64,000 nucleotides of DNA from Dromiciops gliroides (GCF_019393635.1 NC_057866.1:8915723-8979722), one strand, 5' to 3'; counted from the stretch's first letter, positions 51,075 to 63,744 are shown. The notes: generated by a model from the sequence alone, not told the origin. Program-made: numbers and translations.

Positions 51075-51235
51075 AGAGTGCCTAGTTGCCAGTAATTAAT
51101 TTATCAGGCCTGAATTCAAATCCTGTCTCTGCATTTAATCTCTCTATGCCTCAATTTCCTTATCAGAAAAAAATGAAGGAGTTGGAGTAGATGACCTCTG
51201 CTCGTGACTACCTCAGTGACACGAGTGAGGTTGTG
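51075..51235 (+). mobile_element. Old MIR/CORE-SINE fragment
   Basis: CTGAATTCAAATCCTGTCTC, GCCTCAATTTCCTTATCAG and GGAGTAGATGACCTCTG. Confidence 0.5.
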
Positions 51236-51464
51236 AGGTAACTGCCCACTATTGGAGCCCATTCAAGAGAAGTCTCAATATCCAGGGTCTGTGACTGTGT
51301 CGGGGGCAGGAGGAAGGGAGGGAAGGAAGGGGGTGGACAGACGACAGGCAGATAGAACACGCATTTATTAAACACTTAGTACGTGCCAGGCACAGGAATA
51401 CAAACACAAACCAAAAGGAAGGTAGCTCTGCCCAGGGAAAGGGCAGAGGTCATCAGGGGTAACT

Positions 51465-52005
51465 ATCCTGGGCTGGTCCGGGTTTGGAGAGTGCACCATA
51501 ATGGGATTGCTGGCCGCATTCAGAGAAATACAGAGGTAACAGCTGTGCTACAAACTGCCCTCCTCTGGAGGCCCATGTTCAGCTATGAGCACAGCCATGT
51601 TGGGGGGGAGACTACCAAGCTGGGGAGGATCCAAAGCAGAACCACAAGGAGGTGAATGGTCATATGAAGACAGGCAGAAGGACTTGTGGATGTTCAGCCT
51701 GGATAAGAGAAGGACCAGAGGGTCCAGGATCCCTGCTTTCAAGTATGTGAAGAGGGACTCAAAGGGTCCTGTTAGGCTTGGAGAAATGAGCCCACACCAA
51801 ACAAGAAAAGCTGCAGTGAGGCAGATCTCGGCGTGCTAACAAGGAACTATCTCTACCCCCGGCCAGGCCCCAGCACATGGAAGGCTGCTAGCAGAACTCA
51901 GCCGAGCCTTTCTCTGAGTGCTCTGCTTGGGATCCCTTTTCAGGGATGGGTTGGACTCACTGGCCACTGACATTTCTTCCAACTGGTAGAATTCTGTAAT
52001 TCTGG
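51465..52005 (+). mobile_element. CR1/L3-like LINE 3' fragment
   Basis: The block order GGAGGATCCAAAGCAGAACC, GTTCAGCCTGGATAAGAGAA, TTTCAAGTATGTGAAGAGGG, GGGTTGGACTCACTGGCC and GAATTCTGTAATTCTGG is that of CR1-clade LINE 3' ends. The coding frame is lost. Confidence 0.72.
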
Positions 52006-52654
52006 GCTCTGCCTTAGTGGAAGGAGTTTCCACACTTGAACTGCAAATATGACTTTATAATTTACACACAGAAAATAGCTTTTCTCCTTGTATACCCAAA
52101 TGCAAAAGCAATCAATGATCAATCAGTGCCCTGTCCTCTGATACCTCATTCGATCAGTAGATGCTTGTTTGGACTTCTGCAGTCAGAGCTGCCAAGGAAA
52201 GCGTGACATCACTCAATTCTGGAAATTTCCTTCCCCATCACTACACTGTAGGACACTTGTTTTATTTAAACCTAGATGAAAACTGGAGTCTGACCGAACT
52301 AAAAGTCATTACAAACATCAACATTGGTGAACAGTGAGCAGTCGGCCTTGTCACACTGAAGGTGGCTCTCATCACTGGGCTGGGCATGCCACAAGTGAGT
52401 AAATACTTTCATTTCCTGGGGCTCAGGCAGACATCTAGATGAATCACAAAGAAACATAAGGCCTAGCCATTAGCTTTAGCACCAGGATTTACGAAGGAAA
52501 CTAGTTTCAACAGGCCAGAATTTCTTAACTGCTCGAAATTCCCAGTTTTAGTTTCCCAACGCAGCCAGGTTTATTCAATGACTCCTGGGGATAAGACAGA
52601 GTTGGGTCACTGCGACACTCATTCCCGGCAACATTCTACAAGAAGTGGTCTGAG

Positions 52655-53987
52655 CATAAAAGGTGATACCATAGGTAAATTAGGAGAGGAAGGAATAGTC
52701 TACCTTTCAGATCTTTGGAAAGGAGAACAGTTTATGACCAAACAAGAGATAGAGAATATTATGAAATGCAAAATGAGTGATTTTGATTACATTAAATTTA
52801 AAAAGTTTTTTTTTTTACAAACAGAAGTAATGCATCCAAAACTAGAAGGGAGGCAGAAAGCTGGGAAACAATTTTTATGGCCAGTACTTCTGATAAAGGC
52901 CTCATTTCTAAAATAGATTGGGAACTAAATCAAATTTATAAGAATCCAAGTCATTCCCCAATTGAGAAATGGTCAAAGGATATGAACAGGCAGTTTTCTG
53001 ATGAAGAAACCAAAGCTATCTATTCCCATATGAAAAAATGCTCTAAGTCACTATTGATTAAAGAGATGCAAATTAAAACAATTCTGAGGTACCACCTGAT
53101 ACCTATCAGATTGGCTAATATGACAAAAAAAGGAAAATAATAAATGTTGGAGAAGCTGTGGAAAAATTGGAACACATTGTTGGCATTGAGAGCATTGTTG
53201 GCGGAGCTGTGATATGATCTAAGCATTCTGGAGAGCAATTTGCTATTATGCCCAAAGGGCTATAAAGCTGTGCATACCCTTTGACCCAGCAATAGCACTT
53301 TTGTTTTTTTCCCCAAAGAGATCATAAGAAAGGGAAAAGGACCCACGTGTACAAAAATATTTATAGCTGCTCTTTTTGTGGTGGCAAGGAATTGGAAATT
53401 GAGGGGCTGCCCATCAATTGGGGAATGGCTGAACAAGTTGTTGTATATGAATGTAATGGAATTCTATTGTGCTGTAAGAAATGATGAGCAGGAGGAGTTC
53501 AGAGAAACCTGGAAGGACTTGCATGAACTGATGACGAGTGAGATGAGCAGAACCAGAAGAACATTATACACAGTATCATCAACATTGTGTGTTGATCAAC
53601 TGTGATAGACTAGATTCTTCTCACCAATATAACGGCACAAGAAAGTTCCAAAGGACTCATGATGGAAAAGGCTCTCCAAATCCAGGAAAAAAAAAAAAAA
53701 GAACTGTGGAATATGGATACTGATTGAACCATACTACTTCTTTTGTTTTTGGTGCTGTTGTTTTTCTTTTTTTGAGGTTTTTCCTTTTTGCTCTGATTCT
53801 TCTCTTATAACATGACTCATGCAGAAATATGTTTAATGTGATTGTACATATATAACCTATATCAGATTACCTGCTGTCTTGGGGAGGGAGAAAAATTGGA
53901 AATTGGAAATCTTATACAAACAAATGTTGAAAACTGTCTCTACATGTAACTGAAAAATAATAAAATACTTTTATTATTAAAAAAAAA
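52655..53987 (+). mobile_element. 5'-truncated L1 with ORF2 3' part and target duplications
   Basis: About 1.33 kb. Decoded pieces include GDTIGKLGEEGIVYLSDLW, SDKGLISKIDWELNQIYK, HSPIEKWSKDMNRQFSDE and GCPSIGEWLNKLLYMNVME, in the order of the L1 ORF2 C-terminal third. It ends in AATAAAATAC and an A tail. AGAAGTGGTCTGAG is perfectly duplicated at 52641-52654 and 53988-54001. Stops and frameshifts show it is inactive. Confidence 0.95.
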
Positions 53988-54039
53988 AGAAGTGGTCTGA
54001 GGACACCTTGAAGAAAACACAGCAACCACCAGAAGCCAT

Positions 54040-54400
54040 GAGAAGTTCCGGGTCGGTGGATCGGGGAGTCTGGTGACATGGCACATCTGGATTTAAACAA
54101 AGCCCTGGACATTTCCCTGATATCGCTGTGAATGAGACGTCACAGTGTGGTCGGTGGGACAGGACAGACAGAGGTTAACAGCTGGCTTTGCAATCGTATC
54201 CAACGCATCAACAAGAAGGAGTAGGTGGAATGTGCCCAGCAGTCTGGCTTGTCTGTCTACACAAGACAAAACTGAAACGGGTGGGAGAGGTCACAGAAAA
54301 CAGGAGAATGAAAACCACCCCAGCCTTGGGGGGCCATCATGGGCTAAACAAAAAGGATGACATTCAACAGGGATAAATGTAAGTGTTCCACTTTGGTTCC
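54040..54400 (+). mobile_element. CR1/L3-like LINE fragment
   Basis: GGATTTAAACAAAGCCCTGG, GACATTCAACAGGGATAAAT and GTAAGTGTTCCACTTTGGTT follow CR1-clade 3' order. Confidence 0.55.
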
Positions 54401-55327
54401 AAAACCTCCCCTGTACACACACGGACAGGAAAACCTTGACTTGGTAGTTACACATCTGAGAAACGTTTGCAAGGTTAGTCAGAGGCAATAAGGATTGATC
54501 AAACATGGCACACACAGCCAAGCACGGTGCTAAGTGCTAGGAATACAAAGAGACATAAACCAGGCATCCAGGAGCTTACATTCCAACATGAGCAACAACA
54601 TGTCAATAGTCATGTACAGAGGAGAGAGGAGATCATCACTGGGGGAGACTGTCCTAGGGTAAAGACCTCCTATGGAGGCGGCACTGAGCTGAGTCTTTCT
54701 TTTTTTAAACTTAAATTTCCTTTAGTGAATTATGAATTAAACAAATCATTTTATAACACAATCTTTCCAACGTTCTGCATCAATAAAGAAACAATTTTAT
54801 GAAAAATATCTTACCAAATCAAATTTTCATAGGTACAAAAATCTTACTTCATAATGAAATCATCACATTAAAAAGGCTTAAAACACCCAGCCAGCACAAA
54901 GCCCCTACTCAAGAGACCCCAGGCTCCTGGAGAGTCTCAGAGAAAGCTCTACCAGGACAGGGAGACTTTGGGCTTGCGGCTGCCATCCAGACTGGGTGGC
55001 CACTCCTCTGATCACCCCTAGCTGATGGACTGACAACCCCGGACCAAGGGAGAGCAGGATGGAGAAAAAGGAAGAAAAGAGGAGAAGGGGCACAGACTCT
55101 GCCCTCAGGCTGTTTCAGTGGGTGCACAATAATCAAGGGTGTTCATGGCAGATCCAAAGTATATAAGAGAAACCCCAGTTAAAGCTATTGCCTTAGAATG
55201 AAAAGCCCATTTGGGGGAGAAACTCTGAAACCAGACACCAAAAGACAACATTTCAGAGACTGCTTGACCCAACCCAGCCCCAGCGATCAGGGGCTCCAGA
55301 GACCCAAGGCCTGGAGCAGGAAGGGAG

Positions 55328-55359
55328 CTGCCAGGCCAGGCCAGGCCAGGCCAGGCCAA
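55328..55359. repeat. (CCAGG)n short tandem repeat
   Basis: About five CCAGG pentamers in tandem. Confidence 0.9.
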
Positions 55360-55366
55360 ACCCCTG

Positions 55367-55583
55367 GTGGCGGCTGTTCAGTTGTATCTGACCCTCTGTG
55401 ACCCCATTTGGGGTTTTCTGGGCAAAGATACTGGAGTGATTTGCCATTGCCTTTTCCAGTGAATTAAGGCAAAGAGGGTTAAGTGACTTACCCAGCTAGG
55501 AAATGTCTGAGGCTGGATCGGAACTCAGGTTCTCCTGACTCCAGGAGCAGGGCTCTATCCCCTGTGCAGCCTAGCTGCCCCAG
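55367..55583 (-). mobile_element. Older SINE with long 3' tail
   Basis: Inverted: TGTTCAGTTGTATCTGACCC, TGTGACCCCATTTGGGG, GCAAAGAGGGTTAAGTGAC and GCCTAGCTGCCCC. Confidence 0.75.
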
Positions 55584-57050
55584 ACCTCTGGGGAGTCTGT
55601 TAAGACAGAGAGATCTGAGCTGTGTACTTGGCCGTGCCATGAAGAGGCTGAGCCCTAAATGAACACCAATGAGTTAAGAAGAGCCCTGACTCAAACCCGC
55701 AGCTCTCCAGGATTCTAGGTCCATGTTCTTCCCACTACACCACAGTGCTTTCTGTCATTTTAAAATGGTTTGGTATTTCTCATATTCTTGACGCACGACA
55801 TGCAACTCCCGCCCCCCAAACTTTCCTGGCTTCTTTTATTAGTTCTTGCCAACTCTCCCACACAGTCAGCAGCTCCGTGTCACCAAGAGGAGAAATGTGC
55901 GATGAGTCACGGCAGCAGGGCTGGATGAGAAGAAACCGGGAATCTCCAGTCTACTGGAAAAGCTGCTGAGTTCACTCCATTTCTATGTCTCCTGCCCACC
56001 TTCAGGACCAAAAAGGCCTGAGCGTCTGGGAGAAACAGATACCTGCCTGAGTGCAGACAAGAAGAGACCTCGCTGCTGCCAACGGCAGGCCAGGGACTGG
56101 CCTGCACTGAAGCCAACAGAGTGGGAAGGGATGGCTGTAGGGGAGGACTTGGCTGTGGCCTCTTTCCCAAGGATGGGTTTTTCCTGATGTCCCCAAGTTC
56201 AGTCAATGACAGAACTGTGAGCTCCCTCCCCTCCCGGCTCCCCAACTTTGATCCCAGCCTAGCACAGTCAGCATTAAGATATGGGGATCAAAGAATTTCT
56301 TTGCAACAAAATGCAAAGGATTTCAATGTTAAATAGAATGGAAACAATCCCAGCATGTTCCAAGATCTCTAGTCTGAATATAAAAGCTCTTACGATTCCA
56401 ATAATTACAGCTCTCTTCAGTTTCAGGTCTGCCTCTTAAATGGGCAGTCCAACTTAAGGAAAACCGAGGCCCAGCTTTCTAAGCTATCATATAGAGTAGT
56501 CCCATGAATTATCTGTTGGCCCACCAGGAATTAACTATTAGTGGATAATCTGCTGGAGACCATGAAGCTAATGAACAAAGGGTAGGATGGTTATTCTCAA
56601 GGGGTCAGAAGGGAAACTGAGCCCACTTTGTAAAGGCCAGAATTTAGCATTCTGCTTCCTTCCCCAGCACTGTCCCCATCAGACCAGGGTACAGTCACAC
56701 ACAAAAAACCCCAAAACAAACAAACAAAAAACTCTAAAGAACATAACCTACCCGGAAAAATACAATTAATAACACTCTGCTAGTCAAGTCCTTACATGTT
56801 GTGGTTGGACAAGAATTTCTCATTCATTTTTTAATGCCTAAAGGTTACACTGGTACCCAAAAATGTTTTTAAAAACATCTCCAGATTATTTACAAAGGGC
56901 TATAGAACTGTGCATACCCTTTGACCTAGCAATACCACTACTGGGTCTGTATCCCAAAGAGATCATAAAAATGGGAAAAAGACCCACATGTACAAAAAAT
57001 ATGTGGTAGACAAATGTGATGGAAAACTATTGTATTGTAAGAAATGATGA

Positions 57051-57205
57051 GGGGTGGCTAGATGGCGCAGTGGATAGAGCACCAGCCCTGGAGTCAGGAG
57101 GACCTGAGTTCAAATCCAGCCGCAGACACTTAACACTTACTGTGTAATGTGACCCTGGGCAAGTCACTTAACCCCAACTGCCTCACTAAAAAAAAAGAAA
57201 AAGAA
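57051..57205 (+). mobile_element. tRNA-derived SINE nested in L1 (first)
   Basis: AAGAAATGATGA is duplicated at 57039-57050 and 57206-57217. Confidence 0.93.
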
Positions 57206-57409
57206 AAGAAATGATGAGCAGGCAGATTTCAGAAAAACCTGTAAAGACTTACATGAACTGATGCTGAGTGAAATGAGCAGAACCAAGAGAACACTGTAAA
57301 CAGTATCAACAACATTGTGTGGTGATCAACTGTGATAGACTTAGCTCTTCTCAGCAATGCAATGATTCAAGACAATTCCAAAAGACTCATGATGGAAAAT
57401 GAAAGAGAA

Positions 57410-57566
57410 GGGGCAGCTAGGTAGTGCAGTGGATAAAGCACCAGCCCTGGAGTCAGGAGGACCTGAGTTCAAATCCGGCCTTCAGACACTTAACACTTAC
57501 TAGCTGTGTGACCCTGGGCAAGTCACTTAGCCCCCATTGCCTCACTAAAAAAAAAAAAAAAGAAAA
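57410..57566 (+). mobile_element. tRNA-derived SINE nested in L1 (second)
   Basis: GAAAATGAAAGAGAA is duplicated at 57395-57409 and 57567-57581. Confidence 0.93.
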
Positions 57567-57918
57567 GAAAATGAAAGAGAAAGAGAAAGAATGTTGGAGT
57601 CTGGACACAGATAGAAGCAAACTATTTTCATTTTTTTTGGTGGATTTCCCCTTTTGTTCTATTTTACCTTTCACAATTTGACTAATGTGGAAATGTTTAC
57701 ATGATTGCACATGTATAACCTATATCAGATTGTTTGCTGTCTTGGGGAGGAGGGAGGGAGAGAGGAAAATAACTGAAACTCAAAATCTAATAAAAAGTGA
57801 ATGTCGAAAACTATCTTTACATGAAATTGGGGGAAAATAAAATACTATTCACCAAAAAAAGGAATAACAAAGAAAAACAATATTTCAAAAATTTCGATAG
57901 CATCCTGGGTCAACATCC

Positions 57919-58112
57919 TGTGGCTGAGGTTCTCCAAGGAGTCCAGGGACCCCTGGCCATTCCCCAGAAGCTTTCCAGGGGTCTATGTGGCCAAAATGAT
58001 TTTCATAATACTTAGATGCTTTAATTGCTAATACACAAAAGCTCCTTAGGAAACTCTTGTCAATTTTTAAGTGTAACAGGATGTGAAACCAAAAAGTTTG
58101 AGAAGTGCTGCT
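57919..58112. mobile_element. MER5-like hAT nonautonomous DNA transposon
   Basis: Right end AAAGTTTGAGAAGTGCTG and left end CTGTGGCTGAGGTTCTCC look like decayed MER5-type terminal inverted repeats. The interior contains GGGGTCTATGTGGCCAAAAT and TGATTTTCATAATACTTAG. Confidence 0.6.
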
Positions 58113-58674
58113 CTATGTAAAGAGGGGGGGGGACCCCCAGCCAGGCTTCCTTCCCTTAACACTATGGGAGGGAGAGGGTAGGGAGGGAAGGAGGAAGCAC
58201 CCACCCACAGGGAAGAGGTCAGGCGTTTTGGGTCAGAAAACACCCTCGGGGACAGCCTTGTCCTCCAGGGCCTACTGCAAAGGAAACAAATCTTCCTGCA
58301 GGATGGGTGTACAGATGAACTGAAGCACCTACCAAGAGGTAAGAAAAACGAATGCTTGCCTCTCACTGTGTGGACAATGGGGGTAATAATCGCACCAAAA
58401 CGGCCCAATTCGCTTCTGAGTGTGCATGTTAACAAGCAGGAGGGCCCTACGGGTGCAAAGAGCAGTGTTGCCGGCACTGTGGCCTGGAGACTCAACGGAG
58501 GGGAAACCTCGGTCCTGCATCCTTGTCCTTGAGGAGCGAGGAGGCCCAGGGGGCCACTTTCTGACTAGTCAGAAGCTAGAGCACAGTCAGGGTGAGGGAG
58601 GCAGGTGAATGATAATAAATGACACTTCAGAATGCAGGGAAAGGGGTTGTAGAAATACAAGCTCATTTATTATT

Positions 58675-58905
58675 GAGGAGGCAAGTTGGGGCCAGGGATA
58701 GAGCACCGGACCAGGAATCAAGAAAACCTGAGTTCAAATTTGGCCTCATACATGTACTAGCAGCACGACCCTGGGCAAGTCACTTAACTGCTCTAAGAGG
58801 ATGATAATAGCACCTACCTCCCAAGGTTGTTAGGATAAAATGAGCTAATATTTGTAAATCACTCTGAAAAGCTTGAAGCACTATATAATACTATTATTAT
58901 TATTA
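58675..58905 (+). mobile_element. CORE-SINE (MAR1-like)
   Basis: GGGATAGAGCACCGGACCAG, GAGTTCAAATTTGGCCTCAT, CACCTACCTCCCAAGGTTGT and TAAAATGAGCTAATATTTG, running into an ATT-rich tract (58889-58911). Confidence 0.75.
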
Positions 58906-58911
58906 TTATCT

Positions 58912-59005
58912 TCATAGCAACCCTTAGAGGTAGCATTATTATTCCCATTTTATAGACGAGGAAACTGAGGGGAGAGGCTAAGTACTATATTTTCCTGAGC
59001 CCAGA
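58912..59005 (-). mobile_element. MIR-family SINE fragment
   Basis: CCCATTTTATAGACGAGGAA followed by ACTGAGG in inverted MIR order. Confidence 0.6.
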
Positions 59006-59224
59006 TCCAATGTTCTTAGCTGTTGCTGGAAGAGAGAAGGTATTTAATAATTCTAGCTGAATTTGTTTTAAAAAGGAGAGAAATTCCTGTTAACCCCTTG
59101 CTATAAAAGACAAGACCATTGTTTTAAGTGCCAGACATTGCACACCGTCCATCTCTAGAGCAAATGCCAAGCCAGGCCGCAGAAAGCTCCTTCTTCAACA
59201 TCTCAAAGCCCTTTGTTTCTACTT

Positions 59225-59390
59225 TTTTTTTGGGGGGGGGGGGGCGGGAGTCAGGCAATGAGGGTTAAGTGACTTGCCCAGGGTCACACAGCTAGGAAGT
59301 GTCAAGTGTCTGAGGTCGGATTTGTGAACTCAGGTCCTCCTGAATCCAGGGCTAGTGCTTTATCCACTGTTGCCACCTTAGCTGCCCCCG
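59225..59390 (-). mobile_element. tRNA-derived marsupial SINE
   Basis: An inverted full-length copy with T and G runs. CCTTTGTTTCTACTT is duplicated at 59210-59224 and 59391-59405. Confidence 0.93.
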
Positions 59391-59507
59391 CCTTTGTTTC
59401 TACTTGTAGTGAGGAACTTGTATTACTACTACAGGTATGAGGCTGATACAGGTAAGCATCTCACTCTCCTTATTAGAAATCAGCTCTCTGAAGACTGAAA
59501 ATTTGAG

Positions 59508-59930
59508 TGATGCCCCCTGCTGGTCTAGGAAAGCTCCGCCATGAGGAAAAGGCATCTGAGGGCAAGCCATGTGGCTTGGAAGGTCAGTTCCTTGGCGTCA
59601 GGAAGTGACATTTGCTTGTGGGTACTGCCAGTCAAAGTTACCAGCCAATTAGCTTGGAGCTATGTGTAAGTGGATGGGATGTTTCCAGTTAGAGAGGAGG
59701 GCTTGTGGGACGAAGAAGGGGAGGCTAGCTGCTTTCCCCAGGACCTGGTGGGGAGTGGAGCTGGAAATGCTGGCTCCCTGAGATAGATAGGCCTTTTTCT
59801 CTCTCCTCACCAAATTCTAATGCTCCTTAATAAATGCTTAAAAGTCTAAACTCTTGCTAAAGCTTCTAATTTATTGGCGACCACTCATTAGATTTTTAGA
59901 CAGCCTAGCTAGAATCTTAGCCACTTTACA
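59508..59930 (+). mobile_element. Possible solo LTR of an endogenous retrovirus
   Basis: About 420 bp from TGATGCCCCCTGCTGG to a CA at 59929-59930. It has AATAAA at 59829-59834 and a 3' part (TTATTGGCGACCACTCATTA) that I associate with ERV LTRs. No internal retroviral sequence; target duplication not clear. Confidence 0.45.
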
Positions 59931-60309
59931 GACAGAAACTATTCAGATAGTGACCACGAACTATTCAGGACCAGCACTGATCCTGAGTTAGAGTCCAGCA
60001 CAATTAGGTTGCTGCCTACTACGTTTCTGCACAGAGTAGGCACTCAAGACAATTTGCTGACCGACTGCCTGACTAGCACTGACCACACATGTCCGTTTCA
60101 GGGTAGAGGAAGTGAGTCCAGTGCTGGTTTCCAATAGAGTCAGGAGGTCCATCGATCTCTGTGGAGGGTCTCAGACCCCTCCCTGTTCCTGGCCTGTTGG
60201 ACTGAAACCTGTGGCACCAAGGAAACCTTGTTCAGACAAGGAAGGCTGCACACGATCCCCAAGACAGTAACAACACATACCGGCAGGATCGCAAGGATTC
60301 TGCTCATAT

Positions 60310-60410
60310 CAGCTCTGTGAAGCAGAAGTTATCATCCCTATTTCACAGATGGGACAACTGAGGCCTTCAGAACCATACAGAACAGGGTCAGGAGCAAGAC
60401 TAACGCAGGT
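60310..60410 (-). mobile_element. MIR-family SINE fragment
   Basis: CCCTATTTCACAGATGGGAC, AACTGAGGCCTTCAG: inverted MIR core. Confidence 0.6.
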
Positions 60411-63400
60411 CAGCACACTCTCCCCCACACTAGGCTGACACAGAGACTAGAGGTCAGCAGGGAGGTGAGAATGAGGTCCCTGGATCCAAGGAACAGATGA
60501 CATTGCCAAAAGAGTAATTCAGAGAGCGAAGAGAAGGGAGAGAAGGGCAGAGAACATCCAGGGATGGGCAAAGCTGGGGTGACGACCGCTCAGCAATAGA
60601 GGAGGAGAACCGAGGCAAAACCAAACGCTGAAGAGACGCAAAGGAGACAAAGCTGAGAAGGCTACCAGCTGCGCCAACTTCAGAAGAGACAGGGAAGAAA
60701 GAAAATGGAGGCATCTGTCGCAGGCTCAGGCTGTGAAGGGCTCAGCACAGAAAGGGAAGAGAAAGATGGTGTGAAAAGAAGGAGAGAGAGAGGGGGATGC
60801 TGGGGACGCATGGGCCGGAGGAGGGCCTTCTGCACAGGGGAAGGTCTCAGGGGCCTGTCAGAGAGCGGCAGCAGCCAAGCGAGTGTCAGGCCGCTTCTTG
60901 GATTTCATTGCCACTGATAAAATCACACCAGCTCCTGATGCTGAGCCACTGGACAGAGCCCAGGGACTTTGGGGGCCAGAACTTTCCCTTTCTGGGTCTC
61001 TACTTCCCATGATGACCCCAGGATGCGGGCCCTGGGCTGGAGGCGAGGCTCTTGGTCTCCAGCCCGGGCAGTCCCCCATCAGCATCTGGGGGAGATGGAG
61101 GTCAGGCAGAAATGAGGGGTTTAACTCACTTGTCCGGCTCCTGCTGCCGCTTGTGTCTCTCTCGGATCAGCTAGGCTGGTTTAGAGGATTTAAGTGACTT
61201 CCTCTATTAGTGTCAATCAGAATTCAAACCTCTATTGTCTTCTGACTCATAATGCAAAGTTTTTCCCATACTATAAGCAGGCTTTGGAAGCAATGGAAAA
61301 AAAATGAGGTTTCTCCACCTACCCCTTCTGACTAACGTCTTGAAAAGAAGCAGGTTTTGGGGTGTAGGCGATGCAGAGCCTTCATATGCTGGGTTTTATT
61401 AAATGAAGATAATCAGATGTCACCCCAAAAGAACCCCACTCAAGGTCACAGCACCAGGCTTCCTGAAGGCCATCCCTGGGCTGCCTACAGCTGCAGGTGA
61501 GCCCAGCATGCTCTGGGTGACTGTGCTGCTTCAAGGCCCTACTCTCAACTGGCCATTCTGGGACTCAGTCATCCATCAGTCCTGCCAAAAGAGAGAACGC
61601 AGGTTATTCATGAAACTAACCTCATCAACCATGAGAAGAGAGACCTCCTTCCCCCAGGAGGGAGTCCGAGATCTGACCCCTTTCCCTCAAACCATTTGCT
61701 GTGGGTTTAGTGCACTCAGCAATGCGAGCAACAGCATTTCCCACAGAGAAAAGCCACCTATTAGTCACGCCAATTCGAGCTGAAACATGGGATAGGGATT
61801 TACCAGTTAAGACAGGTCTGCAGCCTAAGGATCTAAGGTTTACACAGTATTTTAAAAAGCCTGATGTCAGTAAAAGTGTGCATGTGATACTGAAACCAAA
61901 CTAACGAGCTAGGCCTCGAAGCACCAGAGGATCGCCCTTATTCTGTTCTTATCCAATGGATTCCCCACTACATGCAATACGATAAAAAGAATGACTCCTC
62001 GGATCATCAGGCTTTACCTTCGAGAGGGGGAAGGCTTGGTCTCCTGCACCTATCTGGAGCCAGCCAACGAGAGGATGGGAAGCACTCCTTCACCTGCCAT
62101 CATCTAATCATTTAGAAAGCAAAACAATGAGTGAGAAGAGTGGCACAGCCTTCCACACTTCTGCAAATGTCTTCAGTGTCTGAGTTAATGGGGGGACTCT
62201 CCAATCTGTTGCGATAGATTGCTTGAGCTGAAGTGTATGAAGAAAAGCTGGCCTCCCAGATAGGGAGCTGGACAACAGAGGCGTCTTTTATCAGACAAAC
62301 AAGGGCTTAATACTCCTGGAAAACTGGTTTTAACCTTGAGCACAGGCCTTAGAGACCCTCCAGGACCCCCAGGCCACCTTTTCGAACTGCTGATCTCGAC
62401 ATCCCCCAGGGAAGGAGCCAGGACAGACCCGGAGGCAGGTCAGCAGAGTCCAAGACGCGGGCTCTCCAGCTTAATCCTTACTCTTTTCAAAGCTTGGCCC
62501 CCGGGAAGCTAAAGACTTGGCCTATTATGGTTCAAGTTATCAAATTGCAGGCTGGTAACCACAAGGGCTTTACCAGGTGAAAGCCAGCGGGCTCACACAG
62601 TTTTGTAACAAGGTCCTTGGATTCCCAACTCCTTGCCAGGATGTCCCTAAATAGGAAATAATGTTGTTTTTTAAAAAATCATCTTAATTACAGTGTATTA
62701 GGAGGAAAGAGGGGCGTCAGGTTCAGAGGCAGGAAGCCAAATACCAACTTCCTACTTCTTATCTGTTTCTCAGTCTGTAAAGTGAGCAACAAAACAGCAA
62801 GACAGAACTCCCCCAAAAGGAGGAAAAGCCCAAACCCACAGGGCCGACATCAAGGGCAGCCAATGGGGCAGATCACTGTCTTTGGGCTAATTAACTGTAA
62901 CAGGACCCACAATCTAGCCCCGCCCAAGATATGCAAAGTGGGGGGCCCTCCCTCTACCCACACTCGGGGAGCCTGGGGGATTCTGAGGGGCAGTGAAAGA
63001 GTGAGCTGGGCAGGCTGTGGCCATGCTAGGGAGGGCAAAGGCCTAAGGAGGACGAGCCAGCTTTCCATTCCAATGACCCATCTCTTCCAGTGTTCCTCCC
63101 CAGCAGAGGGTCAGAAGCTTCATCTGGAGCATTCATCACTTGTCAAATACCCAGGAGAGCTGCAGGTCTCTGCCCAGGGCCAGGCCCAGGGGCTTACAGA
63201 TCTTCCTCTAAAGATGCTTCTCTCTACCTTGGGGATCCCCCGAGGATGGCTTTTGGAAACTGCCTCACATCCGCAGCTGGGACCTTTAACCTTAGAAGAG
63301 CTAACCAGGAACTTTGCACAGTATTCCCTTTTTGATAACGGGGCCCAAGGCAAAGCCCTTGAGCCCTGATGCTAAATAAAGCTCATGATATCTTCTCCTC

Positions 63401-63495
63401 CATATTGTCCCGGGCAAAGATTTCACAACCCCCACCTCCTCAGCCTATTACTCTCTATTTACATGATGTCATCCAAATCAAGAATAACTGACATT

Positions 63496-63651
63496 GGGGC
63501 AGTGAGGTGGCCCAGTGGATAGAGCGCCAGCCCGGGAGTCAGGAGGACCTGAGTTCAAATCTGACCTCTGAAACTTAACACTTACTAGCTGTGTGACCCT
63601 GGGCAAGTCACTTAACCCCAATTGCCTCACCAAGGAAAAGAAAAGAAAAGA
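63496..63651 (+). mobile_element. tRNA-derived marsupial SINE
   Basis: A full-length copy with AAAAG-repeat tail. Target duplication AAGAATAACTGACA at 63480-63493 and AAGAATAACGGACA at 63652-63665 has one mismatch. Confidence 0.92.
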
Positions 63652-63744
63652 AAGAATAACGGACACTTAAATATCGTGGTGAAGGAAGTCCTTTGCATCA
63701 TTAAGTCATGGGGCCAGGACAACCTTCAGAGCCAGCCTCCACTA

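Larger units (their letters stand above)
56870..57865 (+). mobile_element. L1 3' region split by two SINE insertions
   Basis: L1 pieces at 56870-57050, 57206-57409 and 57567-57865 join into one ORF2-end to 3'-UTR stretch: AAAGGGCTATAGAACTGTGC, GAGTGAAATGAGCAGAACC, CTATATCAGATTGTTTGCTG and GTCGAAAACTATCTTTACAT. It is inactive. Confidence 0.9.

Noticed and set aside
52655..53987. Functional reverse transcriptase gene
   Set aside because: Frames are interrupted by stops and frameshifts and the element is 5'-truncated; it is a dead L1.
62782..63369. 195-codon open frame, plus strand
   Set aside because: Intron 1 sequence with no family resemblance, no promoter or splice context, and low-complexity composition.
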